Positions 7,347 through 13,863 of a stretch of DNA of 16,706 nucleotides are shown here, piece by piece. The stretch's first letter is position 1, and each line of letters starts with the position of its first letter. The notes under the pieces are model-generated. The model was not told the origin of the DNA. It ran no database searches and worked only from the letters and a program-made list of their open reading frames with translations. Both the position numbers and the translations under genes were made by a program. This DNA comes from DATJBC01 sp035515515. GTDB lineage: Bacteria > Actinomycetota > Acidimicrobiia > Acidimicrobiales > UBA8190. The DNA lies in contig DATJBC010000253.1 in assembly GCA_035515515.1 (NCBI GenBank), forward strand, positions 1 to 16,706, read 5' to 3'.

Positions 7347-8605
7347 CCACGCGCACGGGCACGCGCATCACCGACCTGCGGGCCCCCGTCCTCAGCGAGG
7401 TGCAGCGCCTCGCCCTCGACCACGGGGAGCGCCATCGTGTGGACCTGGGCGTGGAGCCGGTGCTGGTCGCCGCGGTCGAGCGCACCGGCCTCGAGGACTT
7501 CGGGGCCGCCGACTTCGAGTCCCGCCTGGCGATGTGGCTGGCGGAGGTGGACGCCGACCACGCGCGCACCGGGCTCGGGCGCCTCATGCTCTTCGGCGAC
7601 TGCGTGCGCTACGCGTCCAACCGGCTGCGCATCAGGGACGTGCTGGTCCGGCACCCCGAGGTCTCGGCGGTGGACATCGGGGCGCCCATCGTCGTGGTGG
7701 GCCTGCCCCGGTCGGGCACGACCCATCTCGTCAACCTCATCGCCGCGGACACCCGCCTGCGCTCGCTCCCGCTGTGGGAGAGCTACGAGCCGGTGCCCGG
7801 TCCCGACGAGAGCCCCGGCACCGGCGACCGGTCGAGCGCCCGCTACCGGCGCGCCGAGCAGGCGTGGCGGGCCATGGAGGCGACGCTGCCGCTCATGGGC
7901 GTGATGCACCCCATGCACCCCGACCACGTGCACGAGGAGCTCGAGCTGCAGCTCCCCGACTTCTCGAGCTACCAGCTCGAATGGGTGGCGCGCGTGCCCC
8001 GGTGGCGGGACCACTACCTCGCCCACGACCAGACGCCGCACTACGCGTACCTCAAGTCCGTCCTCCAGATCCTCCACGCCCGGCGCCCCCGCACACGTTG
8101 GGTGCTCAAGTCCCCCCAGCACCTCGAGCAGCTCGGGCCGCTCATGCGCACCTTCCCCGACGCCACCGTGGTGGTCACCCACCGGGACCCGGTATCGGTC
8201 GTGCAGTCGGCGGCGACGATGATGACCTACGCGGCTCGCATGAGCTACCGCAGCCCCGATCCCGACTTCTACATCGCCTACTGGACCGACCGGGTCCGCC
8301 GCCTGCTCGAGGCGTCGTTGCGCGACGCCCACCTCGTCCCGGCGGACCGGCGCGTCGACGTGCTCTACGACGAGTTCATGGCCGACGAGCTGGGGACGGT
8401 GGCCCGGATCTACGACGCGGCGGGGCTCGCCATGACCGATGCGGCGCGGGCCGAGATCGCCGCCTACCGGGCGGCGCACGCCCGTGGCCCGGGCGGGGGG
8501 GTGGCCTACGACCTGCGGGCCGACTTCGGCGTCGAGCCCGAGGCCCTCCGGGGGTCCTTCGCGTTCTACGAGCGGGCGGTCCCCGTGCGGACCGAGGTGA
8601 CGTGA
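7343..8605 (+). CDS. Sulfotransferase family protein (PAPS-dependent type)
   Basis: A 420-residue sulfotransferase-fold protein of the Sulfotransfer_3 type, longer than the ~300-residue cytosolic enzymes because of an N-terminal helical extension (about 1-110). The 5'-phosphosulfate loop is GLPRSGTTHLVNLIA from residue 120. The 3'-phosphate-binding segment is VTHRDPVSVVQS, with THRDP at 279-283. A conserved LKSPQHLEQL segment at 255-264 precedes it. Such enzymes move a sulfuryl group from PAPS to a hydroxyl of a lipid, sterol, glycan or other small molecule. The ATG overlaps the SDR stop (ATGA), and its own stop overlaps the next start (GTGA), so translation of the three genes is coupled. The substrate is not deducible; the SDR partner suggests a hydrophobic alcohol. 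Some proteins of this fold have lost PAPS dependence. Confidence 0.85.
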   Translation: MTTRTGTRITDLRAPVLSEVQRLALDHGERHRVDLGVEPVLVAAVERTGLEDFGAADFESRLAMWLAEVDADHARTGLGRLMLFGDCVRYASNRLRIRDVLVRHPEVSAVDIGAPIVVVGLPRSGTTHLVNLIAADTRLRSLPLWESYEPVPGPDESPGTGDRSSARYRRAEQAWRAMEATLPLMGVMHPMHPDHVHEELELQLPDFSSYQLEWVARVPRWRDHYLAHDQTPHYAYLKSVLQILHARRPRTRWVLKSPQHLEQLGPLMRTFPDATVVVTHRDPVSVVQSAATMMTYAARMSYRSPDPDFYIAYWTDRVRRLLEASLRDAHLVPADRRVDVLYDEFMADELGTVARIYDAAGLAMTDAARAEIAAYRAAHARGPGGGVAYDLRADFGVEPEALRGSFAFYERAVPVRTEVT

Positions 8606-9876
8606 GCGGCGACGAGGTCGACCACCTCATCGACACGCGACCGGGTAAAGAGCTGCTCACCCCGGCCTACGACGACGCGGCCCACCCGGTGACCCCCTAC
8701 CTGTACCGGTCGGGGGGGACGACCGCCGCCTACATGCTCGTGACGGGGGCCGGCCGGGTGATCGTGAACACGGGCCTCGGCTACGAGGCCCCCCACCACA
8801 AGCGCCTCTTCGACGCCGTGTGCGCCGGGCCGACGCCCTACGTCGTCACGACCCAGGCGCACGTCGACCACGTGGGCGGCGTGGGGCTGTTCCGGGAGCC
8901 CGGGACCCGCTACGTCGCCCAGGCCAACAACCGCGCCTGTCAGCACGACGACGCCCGCATCGCCGCGCTGCGCCTGCGCAGCGCGGCGGTGTGGTTCGAC
9001 ACCACCGGAAGACGGGCCCGGGAGATCGCGGCCCAGAACCCGGGGGTGCCCATGCGCCAGGACGCCCCCGTCCCCGACATCACCTTCGAGCGCCGCCTGG
9101 CGCTCACGGTGGGCGGCCTCGACGTCGAGCTCATCGCCACCCCGGGCGGTGAGACGATCGACAGCGCCGTGCTCTGGCTCCCCCAGCACGGGGTGTGCCT
9201 GGTGAGCAACCTCTTCGGCCCGCTGTTCCCCCACTTCCCCAACCTGAACACCCTGCGCGGTGACCGCTACCGGCTGGTGGAGCCGTACCTCGAGGCGCTG
9301 CGGACGGTGCGGGCCCTCCAGCCCGAGATGCTCGTCACCGGCCGCCACGAGCCCATCACGGGCAGCCGGCTCATCGACCGGTCCCTCCAGCGCCTGCACG
9401 ACGCCGTGGACTACGTGCACACCCGGACCCTCGAGGCCATGAACGCCGGTACCGACGTCGTCACCATGATGCGCGACATCAGGCTCCCGCCGCATCTGCG
9501 GGTGGGCGAGGGCTACGGCAAGGTGTCCTGGGCGGTGCGCACCATCTGGGAGACCTACGTCGGCTGGTTCCGGCTGCGCTCCACGACCGAGCTGTACCCG
9601 TTCGAGCCCCTCGACGTCCTCGCCGAGGTGGCCGGGCTGGCGGGGACCGACGCCGTGCTCGGCCTGGCCCGCACCAAGCTGTCGGACGGCGACGCCGTAG
9701 CGACGATCCACCTGGCCGAGGCCGTCCTGTGCCGTGACCCGACGCACGCCGCAGCCCTCGACCTCGTCGCCCACGCCCACCAGGCGCTGCTCGACGCGGG
9801 CGGGGAGGCGAACTTCTGGGAGAGCGGCTGGCTGCGTCACGAGCTCGAGCGCTGGCGTTCGGCGCCGCGGGCGTGA
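8602..9876 (+). CDS. Alkyl-sulfatase-like metallo-beta-lactamase-fold hydrolase with dimerisation domain
   Basis: A 424-residue protein with an N-terminal metallo-beta-lactamase fold (about 30-260) and a C-terminal helical region. The latter matches the dimerisation domain of SdsA1-type alkyl sulfatases: YVGWFRLRSTTELYP at about 315-330, then TPR-like helices ending FWESGWLRHEL. The SCP2-like C-terminal domain of full alkyl sulfatases (about 650 residues) is absent. The metal motif reads TQAHVDHVGG: Gln85 replaces the first His of HxHxDH, while His87, Asp89 and His90 are kept. PGGET resembles the PGTE of alkyl sulfatases, and GRHEP holds a candidate later His. The GTG start overlaps the sulfotransferase stop. 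The context suggests handling of a sulfate ester made by the upstream enzyme. With the altered site, activity could be different or mononuclear. Confidence 0.8.
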   Translation: MSGDEVDHLIDTRPGKELLTPAYDDAAHPVTPYLYRSGGTTAAYMLVTGAGRVIVNTGLGYEAPHHKRLFDAVCAGPTPYVVTTQAHVDHVGGVGLFREPGTRYVAQANNRACQHDDARIAALRLRSAAVWFDTTGRRAREIAAQNPGVPMRQDAPVPDITFERRLALTVGGLDVELIATPGGETIDSAVLWLPQHGVCLVSNLFGPLFPHFPNLNTLRGDRYRLVEPYLEALRTVRALQPEMLVTGRHEPITGSRLIDRSLQRLHDAVDYVHTRTLEAMNAGTDVVTMMRDIRLPPHLRVGEGYGKVSWAVRTIWETYVGWFRLRSTTELYPFEPLDVLAEVAGLAGTDAVLGLARTKLSDGDAVATIHLAEAVLCRDPTHAAALDLVAHAHQALLDAGGEANFWESGWLRHELERWRSAPRA

Positions 9877-9910
9877 ACGAAGGCCTGCGGCCGTGTCCGG
9901 CGGAACGCCA
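9853..9910. terminator. Inverted repeat spanning the end of the sulfatase-like gene, possible terminator
   Basis: TGGCGTTC (9853-9860) is matched by GAACGCCA (9903-9910). The stem can continue as CGCCG/CGGCG after a two-base bulge. A smaller hairpin, GGCC-TGC-GGCC (9882-9892), sits inside the loop. It falls between convergent genes, but the first arm is coding sequence and there is no U-tract, so support is weak. Confidence 0.25.
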
Positions 9911-9923
9911 TGCGCCCCCGTGT

Positions 9924-11171
9924 CTAGGCCACCCGGACCGGCAGCTCCTTCATGAAGAGCAGGATGGGGTTGAAGATCCCGAGCGAAGCGAACGATGGTG
10001 GTCCGGCCAGCTCGATCGTGCGCGTCCGCTCGAAGAGCACCTTGAGAAGGGTGGCGAGCTCCTGGCGCGCCAGATGCGCCCCTAGGCAGAAGTGCACCCC
10101 ACCACCCCCGAACGTGACGTGCGGATTGGGGCTCCGGCCGACGTCGAACCGGAAGGGCTCGTTGAACACATCCTCGTCACGGTTGGCAGACGGGAACCAC
10201 ATGGTCACGCGATCTCCCTCGGCGATCGGCACACCCCGGATCTCGGTGTCCCGGGAGGCGCGTCGGGCGAAGTAGGAGACGGGTGACGACCACCGAAGGA
10301 TCTCCTCGACGGCGAGCGGCATCGACCCGGGATCTGACCGCAACCCCTCGAGCTGGGCGGGATGCGCGAGCAGGGCGACCAAGCCTTGTGACACGGCGTT
10401 GCGGGTGGTCTCGCTGCCGGCGATCGTGAGCAGCATGAAGAAGAGGTCGAGCTCGATGTCACTGAGGGTCGTCCGGTTGCCGTCGTCGGTCTCGATCTCG
10501 ACCGTGGACAGGATCGTCCAGACGTCGTCCTGCGGGTCGTCCCGCTTCGCCTGCCCGAGTCGCTGCGCGTACTCGAACATCTTGACCTGGACGTCGAAGT
10601 ACTCGTCGGGTGCGCGCGGAGACTCGGGCACTCCGCCCTGGAGCATCTCGTTTGTCAGAGCGAAGAGCCAGTCGCGGTCTTGGGGGGGGATGCCGACGAT
10701 GTCGGCGATCACCTGCATCGGCAGCTTGTAGGCGATCTCCGAGACGAAGTCGCACTCCCCTTGTTGGAGGGCCCGGTCGACGATCGACTCCGCCCACCTC
10801 CGGATCTGGTGCTCGAGTTGCTTGACCATCCGCGGCGTGAAGCCGGCGCTGATGAGCCGGCGCAGGCGGACGTGATCCGGCCCGTCCATGCTCACGAGCA
10901 TCGTCCCGGCGATCTCCGGCTGGGAGCTCAGTTGCGGTCCGTCGAAAGCCCGGAAGAGATCGGGGTTGCGGCTCACCACCTGGACGTCTTCGTGCTTCGA
11001 CACGACCCAGAAGCCGAGATCGTGGTTTCCCGGGAACCCCTCGGGGAACGCCTGCCACTTGACCGGTTCATGAGCACGCAGAGCCGTGAACACCTCGTGG
11101 GGGAAGCCGCCCTCGTAGAGGGCGCTCTCCGTGAGGTCGGTGTGGCGCAGATCGCTGCCGAGTCCTGTCAT
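9924..11171 (-). CDS. Cytochrome P450 monooxygenase
   Basis: A complete 415-residue bacterial P450 that inserts an oxygen atom from O2 into an organic substrate, using electrons from a ferredoxin and reductase not encoded here. The I-helix oxygen-activation motif AGSETT is at residues 251-256 and the ExxR motif at 290-293. The haem-binding loop FGGGGVHFCLG at 354-364 has Cys362 as iron ligand. The loop has one residue more between Phe and Cys than the usual FGxGxHxC. This extended form is seen in the CYP124/CYP125 group of lipid and sterol oxidases, a tentative hint only. GC (about 62% in a sample line) is well below the flanking operon (about 77%), so the gene may be a later arrival. It lies 76 bases downstream of tRNA-Ser on the same strand and converges on the sulfatase-like gene. 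Confidence 0.93.
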   Translation of the reverse strand: MTGLGSDLRHTDLTESALYEGGFPHEVFTALRAHEPVKWQAFPEGFPGNHDLGFWVVSKHEDVQVVSRNPDLFRAFDGPQLSSQPEIAGTMLVSMDGPDHVRLRRLISAGFTPRMVKQLEHQIRRWAESIVDRALQQGECDFVSEIAYKLPMQVIADIVGIPPQDRDWLFALTNEMLQGGVPESPRAPDEYFDVQVKMFEYAQRLGQAKRDDPQDDVWTILSTVEIETDDGNRTTLSDIELDLFFMLLTIAGSETTRNAVSQGLVALLAHPAQLEGLRSDPGSMPLAVEEILRWSSPVSYFARRASRDTEIRGVPIAEGDRVTMWFPSANRDEDVFNEPFRFDVGRSPNPHVTFGGGGVHFCLGAHLARQELATLLKVLFERTRTIELAGPPSFASLGIFNPILLFMKELPVRVA

Positions 11172-11217
11172 GCCTGGCGAGCCCCCCTGCTGTGCCGCAC
11201 GCTGTGGATTCTCACGA

Positions 11218-11236
11218 CCGGTGGTGGGCGCACCGG
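11218..11236 (-). terminator. Hairpin after tRNA-Ser(CGA)
   Basis: Read on the minus strand, CCGGTG pairs with CACCGG across a seven-base loop, starting 11 bases after the tRNA 3' end and before the P450 start. It could end the tRNA transcript or mark processing. No U-run follows. Confidence 0.3.
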
Positions 11237-11247
11237 GCTCTCATCGG

Positions 11248-11334
11248 CGGAGGAGGTGGGATTCGAACCCACGGTGGCCTTGCGACCACAACGGTTTTCG
11301 AGACCGTCCGATTCGTCCACTCTCGCACTCCTCC
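11248..11334 (-). tRNA. tRNA-Ser (anticodon CGA)
   Basis: The minus-strand sequence folds as a class II tRNA of 87 bases. The acceptor stem GGAGGAG pairs with CTCCTCC and the discriminator is G. The anticodon stem ACGGT/ACCGT encloses the loop CTCGAAA with anticodon CGA. A long variable arm (GTGGTC/GGCCAC, loop GCAA) is diagnostic of serine. The T stem is GTGGG/CCCAC with loop TTCGAAT. CCA is not encoded. It reads UCG codons. The segment from anticodon loop to 5' end (11296-11334) is duplicated at 13825-13863, which marks it as an integration site. Its 5' half and upstream DNA probably come from the inserted element. Confidence 0.95.
11296..11334. repeat. Left attachment site (attL), inside tRNA-Ser(CGA)
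   Basis: It runs exactly from the seven-base anticodon loop to the first base of the tRNA acceptor stem. The first 28 bases are identical to the copy at 13825, then come one mismatch at 11324 (C here, T there) and ten identical bases. The anticodon loop is a common crossover site of tyrosine integrases, but the identity block normally extends toward the 3' end, not the 5' end. Confidence 0.82.
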
Positions 11335-11389
11335 ATCAGGGCGTTCATGTTATCCACAACCCCGTGGCCTAGCTCCTTGTCCTAGTCCG

Positions 11390-11833
11390 ATGACGTGTCG
11401 GGCTGTGGGAACACGGAACCCGAATCGTACAGGCACGATGCGAGAGCGGCCGCCAGGATCGGGCCGGTGGCAGCTCCGTGTCTTCAGCGGAAACGACCCC
11501 GCCACGGGCCGTCCTCGCCAAGCCTCGAGGACCTTCGTGGGGAACGCCGCAGCTGCCCAGCGAGCGCTGCGGAGCATGGCGGCCGAGGTCGAGGCCGGGA
11601 AGGTCGACCCGAGCGGCTCGACCCTGAGTCGGCTGCTAGATGAGTGGCTGGATCACATCGGGCCCATCCGCCGGCCGAAGACCGTGCACGAGTATCGAAG
11701 GTGGATCGATGCCCGGATCCGGCCGACCCTCGGTCAAGTTCGGCTCAACCGGCTCGGGGCCGATCGATTGGATCGCCAGTATCGGACCTGGCTCGCCGAC
11801 GGCAATGGCGCTCGCGTGCTGTTGACTGTATAG
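11390..11833 (+). pseudogene. Tyrosine-type site-specific integrase, N-terminal fragment
   Basis: Up to 147 residues matching the N-terminal half of actinophage/ICE-type tyrosine integrases. The arm-binding domain (RPPGSGRWQLRVFSGNDP, then ATGRPRQASRTFVGN, roughly 20-60) is followed by a core-binding SAM-like domain (STLSRLLDEWLDHIG, KTVHEYRRWIDARIRPTLG, LNRLGADRLDRQYRTWLADG, about 80-143). The reading frame then ends at TAG after GARVLLTV, and the catalytic domain with its R...HxxR...Y residues is missing. I did not find it in the other frames downstream. Full relatives are about 370-400 residues. Possible starts are ATG 11390, GTG 11405 and ATG 11438; AGG precedes the last by five bases. 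The gene starts about 55-105 bases from the left attachment site and reads into the element. Confidence 0.8.
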
Positions 11834-11855
11834 GTAGGTTCGTGAGGTCAGAATA

Positions 11856-11873
11856 CGCCGACCAAGATCGGCG
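11856..11873. repeat. Short perfect inverted repeat after the integrase fragment
   Basis: CGCCGA (11856-11861) and TCGGCG (11868-11873) are separated by six bases. They lie 23 bases after the premature integrase stop, in the stretch 11834-11987 where no gene is visible. It could be a terminator, or a leftover of the rearrangement that removed the rest of the integrase. Confidence 0.3.
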
Positions 11874-11987
11874 AACAGCGTGGGGATAGACGGAAGAGAC
11901 GATCGGAGGATAACCTCGCCCTTGCCAAACAGCTGCGATTCTGATGGGCATCCCTGATTTCATACGATAACCGGTTTGTTGAAACAG

Positions 11988-12395
11988 ATGCGGAACCCGA
12001 TTTCAAATTGGCAGAAAGCGTGGGAGCAGTCGACTTTGTCGACGTTCATACCAGCTGTTGGAGCACGAGCCGCTTGGATGCAGTGGCGAGCCAATGAAAT
12101 GCACATCTGGTTTTCGGTATGGATGCTCATCTCAGTGCTGCCGACAGTTGTGTTTGCCATTGCAGGCTTGAGGACTGCTGCCTGGATCTGCTTCTTGCCG
12201 ACTTTCGCTGTTGCGTTGAGCTTCATGGTTCGAAGGTACTTCTTCCGACATCGCTACTTTCGATCCGCCGGACAGGCCCTCGGCATCTCGGCCAACTTCC
12301 TACGGCCGATTGAAGTTCGGCCTGGGAAGCATGAGGCGTGGTGTCAGAAGCATGGCGTCGTCCCGCTCTCTCAACGAGATACTGGGGCAGAATGA
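11988..12395 (+). CDS. Hypothetical two-helix membrane protein (element cargo)
   Basis: A 135-residue protein I do not recognise. Residues about 37-60 (IWFSVWMLISVLPTVVFAIAG) and 61-80 (WICFLPTFAVALSFMV) form two adjacent hydrophobic segments separated by a short turn. The second is followed by the very basic VRRYFFRHRYFR, which suggests both ends lie in the cytoplasm. The ATG at 11988 is chosen; in-frame TTG codons at 11976 and 11979 are alternatives. No clear ribosome binding site is visible. GC is low (about 52%) and codon use differs from the chromosomal genes, in keeping with its place inside the inserted element. It could be an immunity or superinfection-exclusion protein, as small cargo membrane proteins often are, but nothing in the sequence proves this. 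The gap 12396-12650 to the next gene shows nothing recognisable. Confidence 0.5.
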   Translation: MRNPISNWQKAWEQSTLSTFIPAVGARAAWMQWRANEMHIWFSVWMLISVLPTVVFAIAGLRTAAWICFLPTFAVALSFMVRRYFFRHRYFRSAGQALGISANFLRPIEVRPGKHEAWCQKHGVVPLSQRDTGAE

Positions 12396-12650
12396 AACGC
12401 GGTGTCGGCACGGAGACCCGACATATCCAGCGGGCTGCAGAACACCACACCCTGGCCGAATGGAGCTGGCTGATACCGATCACTATCAGGATGCCTGCCG
12501 TGTAGATTCGGCATCGTTGCGAAGCAGTGCCGCCGCCGAGCCGGACGAGCAGACGTCACCAATCTCCCATTGGATGACACGGACTGGTGCCGCGGTTGTC
12601 CGGTAGGCTTTCTTCAATTGTCTCGTACAGCGGTCACAAGGCAGGCACAG

Positions 12651-13238
12651 ATGCCCGATGCCCACTGGGTCGATTCGCTACCTCGTGACATCGACTTCCC
12701 CACGCGGCATCGTCACGGGTGCCTTCTGGGTGCCCTTGTGCTGTTGATCGCGGTTCCGTTGGTGTCCATTGCGCTTTTCAACGCCTTCAGCAGATCGGTC
12801 GGCAATGCGATGGGACAGGGGTTGGCCATTGCAGTTAGAGACTCGGGCGCATTTGCAGCGGCGGATGTGGCTCGCGTGGCCGAGTCTCGAGGCATCGAAG
12901 CTGGGACTTTGACACTGGGACAGGTCCAGTCCGCGGATACGAGCGTCAGATGGAGACGCGGCAACGTGTCCAGCACCAGCCTCGACGTCGTGAGCGAAAC
13001 GACAGCGGGCGATCATGTCCTGACTTCGGTGGCAGTGACGCCAAGTGCCTGCATCTACGGGTTAGCAGTGGGTTCCGCAAGCGACCCGATCGTTAAAACG
13101 GACGGCCTGCCCGGTGTCGGCGTGTTTCGGCAAGAGGGTGTCGGCCAGGCGGGTTGCCTGGCCGAGGATGCGCCCACATCCGGTTGGGTGAGGGTTTCTG
13201 CGCAGGATTTGCATGATGCAGGTGTATCGGCTCCGTAG
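12651..13238 (+). CDS. Hypothetical single-pass exported protein (element cargo)
   Basis: A 195-residue protein with a short cytoplasmic N-terminus, a transmembrane segment at about 24-43 (LLGALVLLIAVPLVSIALF) and an outside domain of about 150 residues. The latter is rich in Ser, Ala and Val, with two Cys near the end (SACIYGLAV and GCLAEDAP) that could form a disulfide. The order helix, Ser/Thr-rich beta region, CIY...GC and a Trp near the end loosely recalls minor-pilin-like proteins of actinobacteria. There is no prepilin peptidase motif, and I give this as a weak resemblance only. The ATG at 12651 is preceded by AAGGCAGG, a reasonable ribosome binding site; the frame is open upstream to 12570. 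It lies in the low-GC element. Confidence 0.5.
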   Translation: MPDAHWVDSLPRDIDFPTRHRHGCLLGALVLLIAVPLVSIALFNAFSRSVGNAMGQGLAIAVRDSGAFAAADVARVAESRGIEAGTLTLGQVQSADTSVRWRRGNVSSTSLDVVSETTAGDHVLTSVAVTPSACIYGLAVGSASDPIVKTDGLPGVGVFRQEGVGQAGCLAEDAPTSGWVRVSAQDLHDAGVSAP

Positions 13239-13303
13239 GTCACCCGACGAGTTTGCTCACAGATGGCCGATTTGTGATGACCCATTGTGTTAGTGGGCAG
13301 ACA

Positions 13304-13356
13304 AGGAGCACCGGGTGGTGTTCCCGAGCCGATTTCCCGCTAGGGGCGGTGCTCCT
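13304..13356. repeat. Ten-base perfect inverted repeat in non-coding part of the element
   Basis: AGGAGCACCG (13304-13313) is matched by CGGTGCTCCT (13347-13356), with 33 bases between. It lies in the 221-base stretch 13239-13459, where I see no convincing gene. A smaller hairpin (GGGCT-GGA-AGCCC, 13397-13409) follows. It may be a structured RNA, a terminator for the upstream gene or an operator; the sequence does not decide. Confidence 0.4.
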
Positions 13357-13459
13357 GGAACTGAGGCGCATCCTGTGAGGCTCGGGATCGCGACCAGGGC
13401 TGGAAGCCCGAAAGGGGGGTATACCGGCGAGCTCACACATTGGACGAAGGCACCTAGGC

Positions 13460-13669
13460 ATGATTGGGTGCGTGAAGATCGAAAGCCCCTTCGGGGAGTA
13501 TTCCGACTACGCCGTCATTCGGCTGACACGGCCAGAGGTGCTCGAACTGAAGAACGTGCTGGACCGAATGTTGCTTGAGGGTCCCTCTGTCGATTTCCGG
13601 GCCTATGTCCCGCCTTCGTCGATCTCCGAGCAAATCGAGGTCACGTGGGACCGGAGCGATTCAGTCTGA
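13460..13669 (+). CDS. Small hypothetical protein (element cargo)
   Basis: A 69-residue acidic, soluble protein (IESPFGEYSDYAVIRLTRPE, then VLELKNVLDRMLLEG) with no signal peptide or membrane helix. I do not recognise the family. Support for it being real comes from the ATG at 13460, GAAGG nine bases upstream as ribosome binding site, and mostly G/C third codon positions through the whole frame. The LTRPEVLELKNVLDRMLLEG stretch should form an amphipathic helix. It sits between the inverted repeat region and the right attachment site. A small regulatory or immunity-type role is possible but not shown. Confidence 0.5.
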   Translation: MIGCVKIESPFGEYSDYAVIRLTRPEVLELKNVLDRMLLEGPSVDFRAYVPPSSISEQIEVTWDRSDSV

Positions 13670-13824
13670 CCAATAGCAGGTGTACGGCTGTCCTAGTTCC
13701 TGTCCCAGTTCGAGAAGTCGGTAGTACAGGGCGCCATCGTGTGGTGCTTTCCTCGACCGTCATCGGTGCTGGTAGGGGCCGCTGGCGCTGTCTTGCGTAG
13801 TCCCAACAGATGAGTCATGACGAG

Positions 13825-13863
13825 TTTCGAGACCGTCCGATTCGTCCACTCTTGCACTCCTCC
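13825..13863. repeat. Right attachment site (attR), orphan copy of the tRNA-Ser 5' half
   Basis: A direct copy of 11296-11334 with one difference (T at 13853). On the minus strand that base puts A instead of G in the D stem, facing C, so this half would pair less well than the functional copy. The low-GC DNA ends here and high-GC chromosomal sequence resumes. In the gene-free stretch 13670-13990 I see nothing else. Confidence 0.82.

Larger units (their letters stand above)
11296..13863. mobile_element. Decayed integrative element inserted in tRNA-Ser(CGA)
   Basis: About 2.5 kb bounded by 39-base direct repeats (11296-11334 and 13825-13863, 38 of 39 identical). One copy is the 5' half of the tRNA gene. 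The interior GC (about 52% in a sample line) contrasts with about 75% outside. Just inside the left repeat is a tyrosine integrase gene truncated before its catalytic domain, so the element cannot move by itself. Cargo consists of three unrecognised small genes at 11988, 12651 and 13460. No replication or transfer gene is visible. The direct-repeat plus integrase plus composition evidence is strong; which family it belonged to is unknown. Confidence 0.82.

Noticed and set aside
11192..11389. Upstream extension of the integrase frame through tRNA-Ser(CGA)
   Set aside because: The peptide there (GGGGGIRTHGG type) is the well-known false translation of a tRNA gene.
13315..13578. 87-residue open frame in the element
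   Set aside because: Overlaps the better supported 69-residue gene, has no ribosome binding site and crosses the inverted repeat.
13693..13818. 41-residue minus-strand open frame ending SNWDRN near the right attachment site
   Set aside because: Only a short ATG-started frame with no recognisable family and no ribosome binding site; it may be the tail of a lost gene.
13825..13863. A third tRNA gene
   Set aside because: Only the 5' half is present; no variable arm, T arm or 3' acceptor strand follows, so it is an attachment-site copy.
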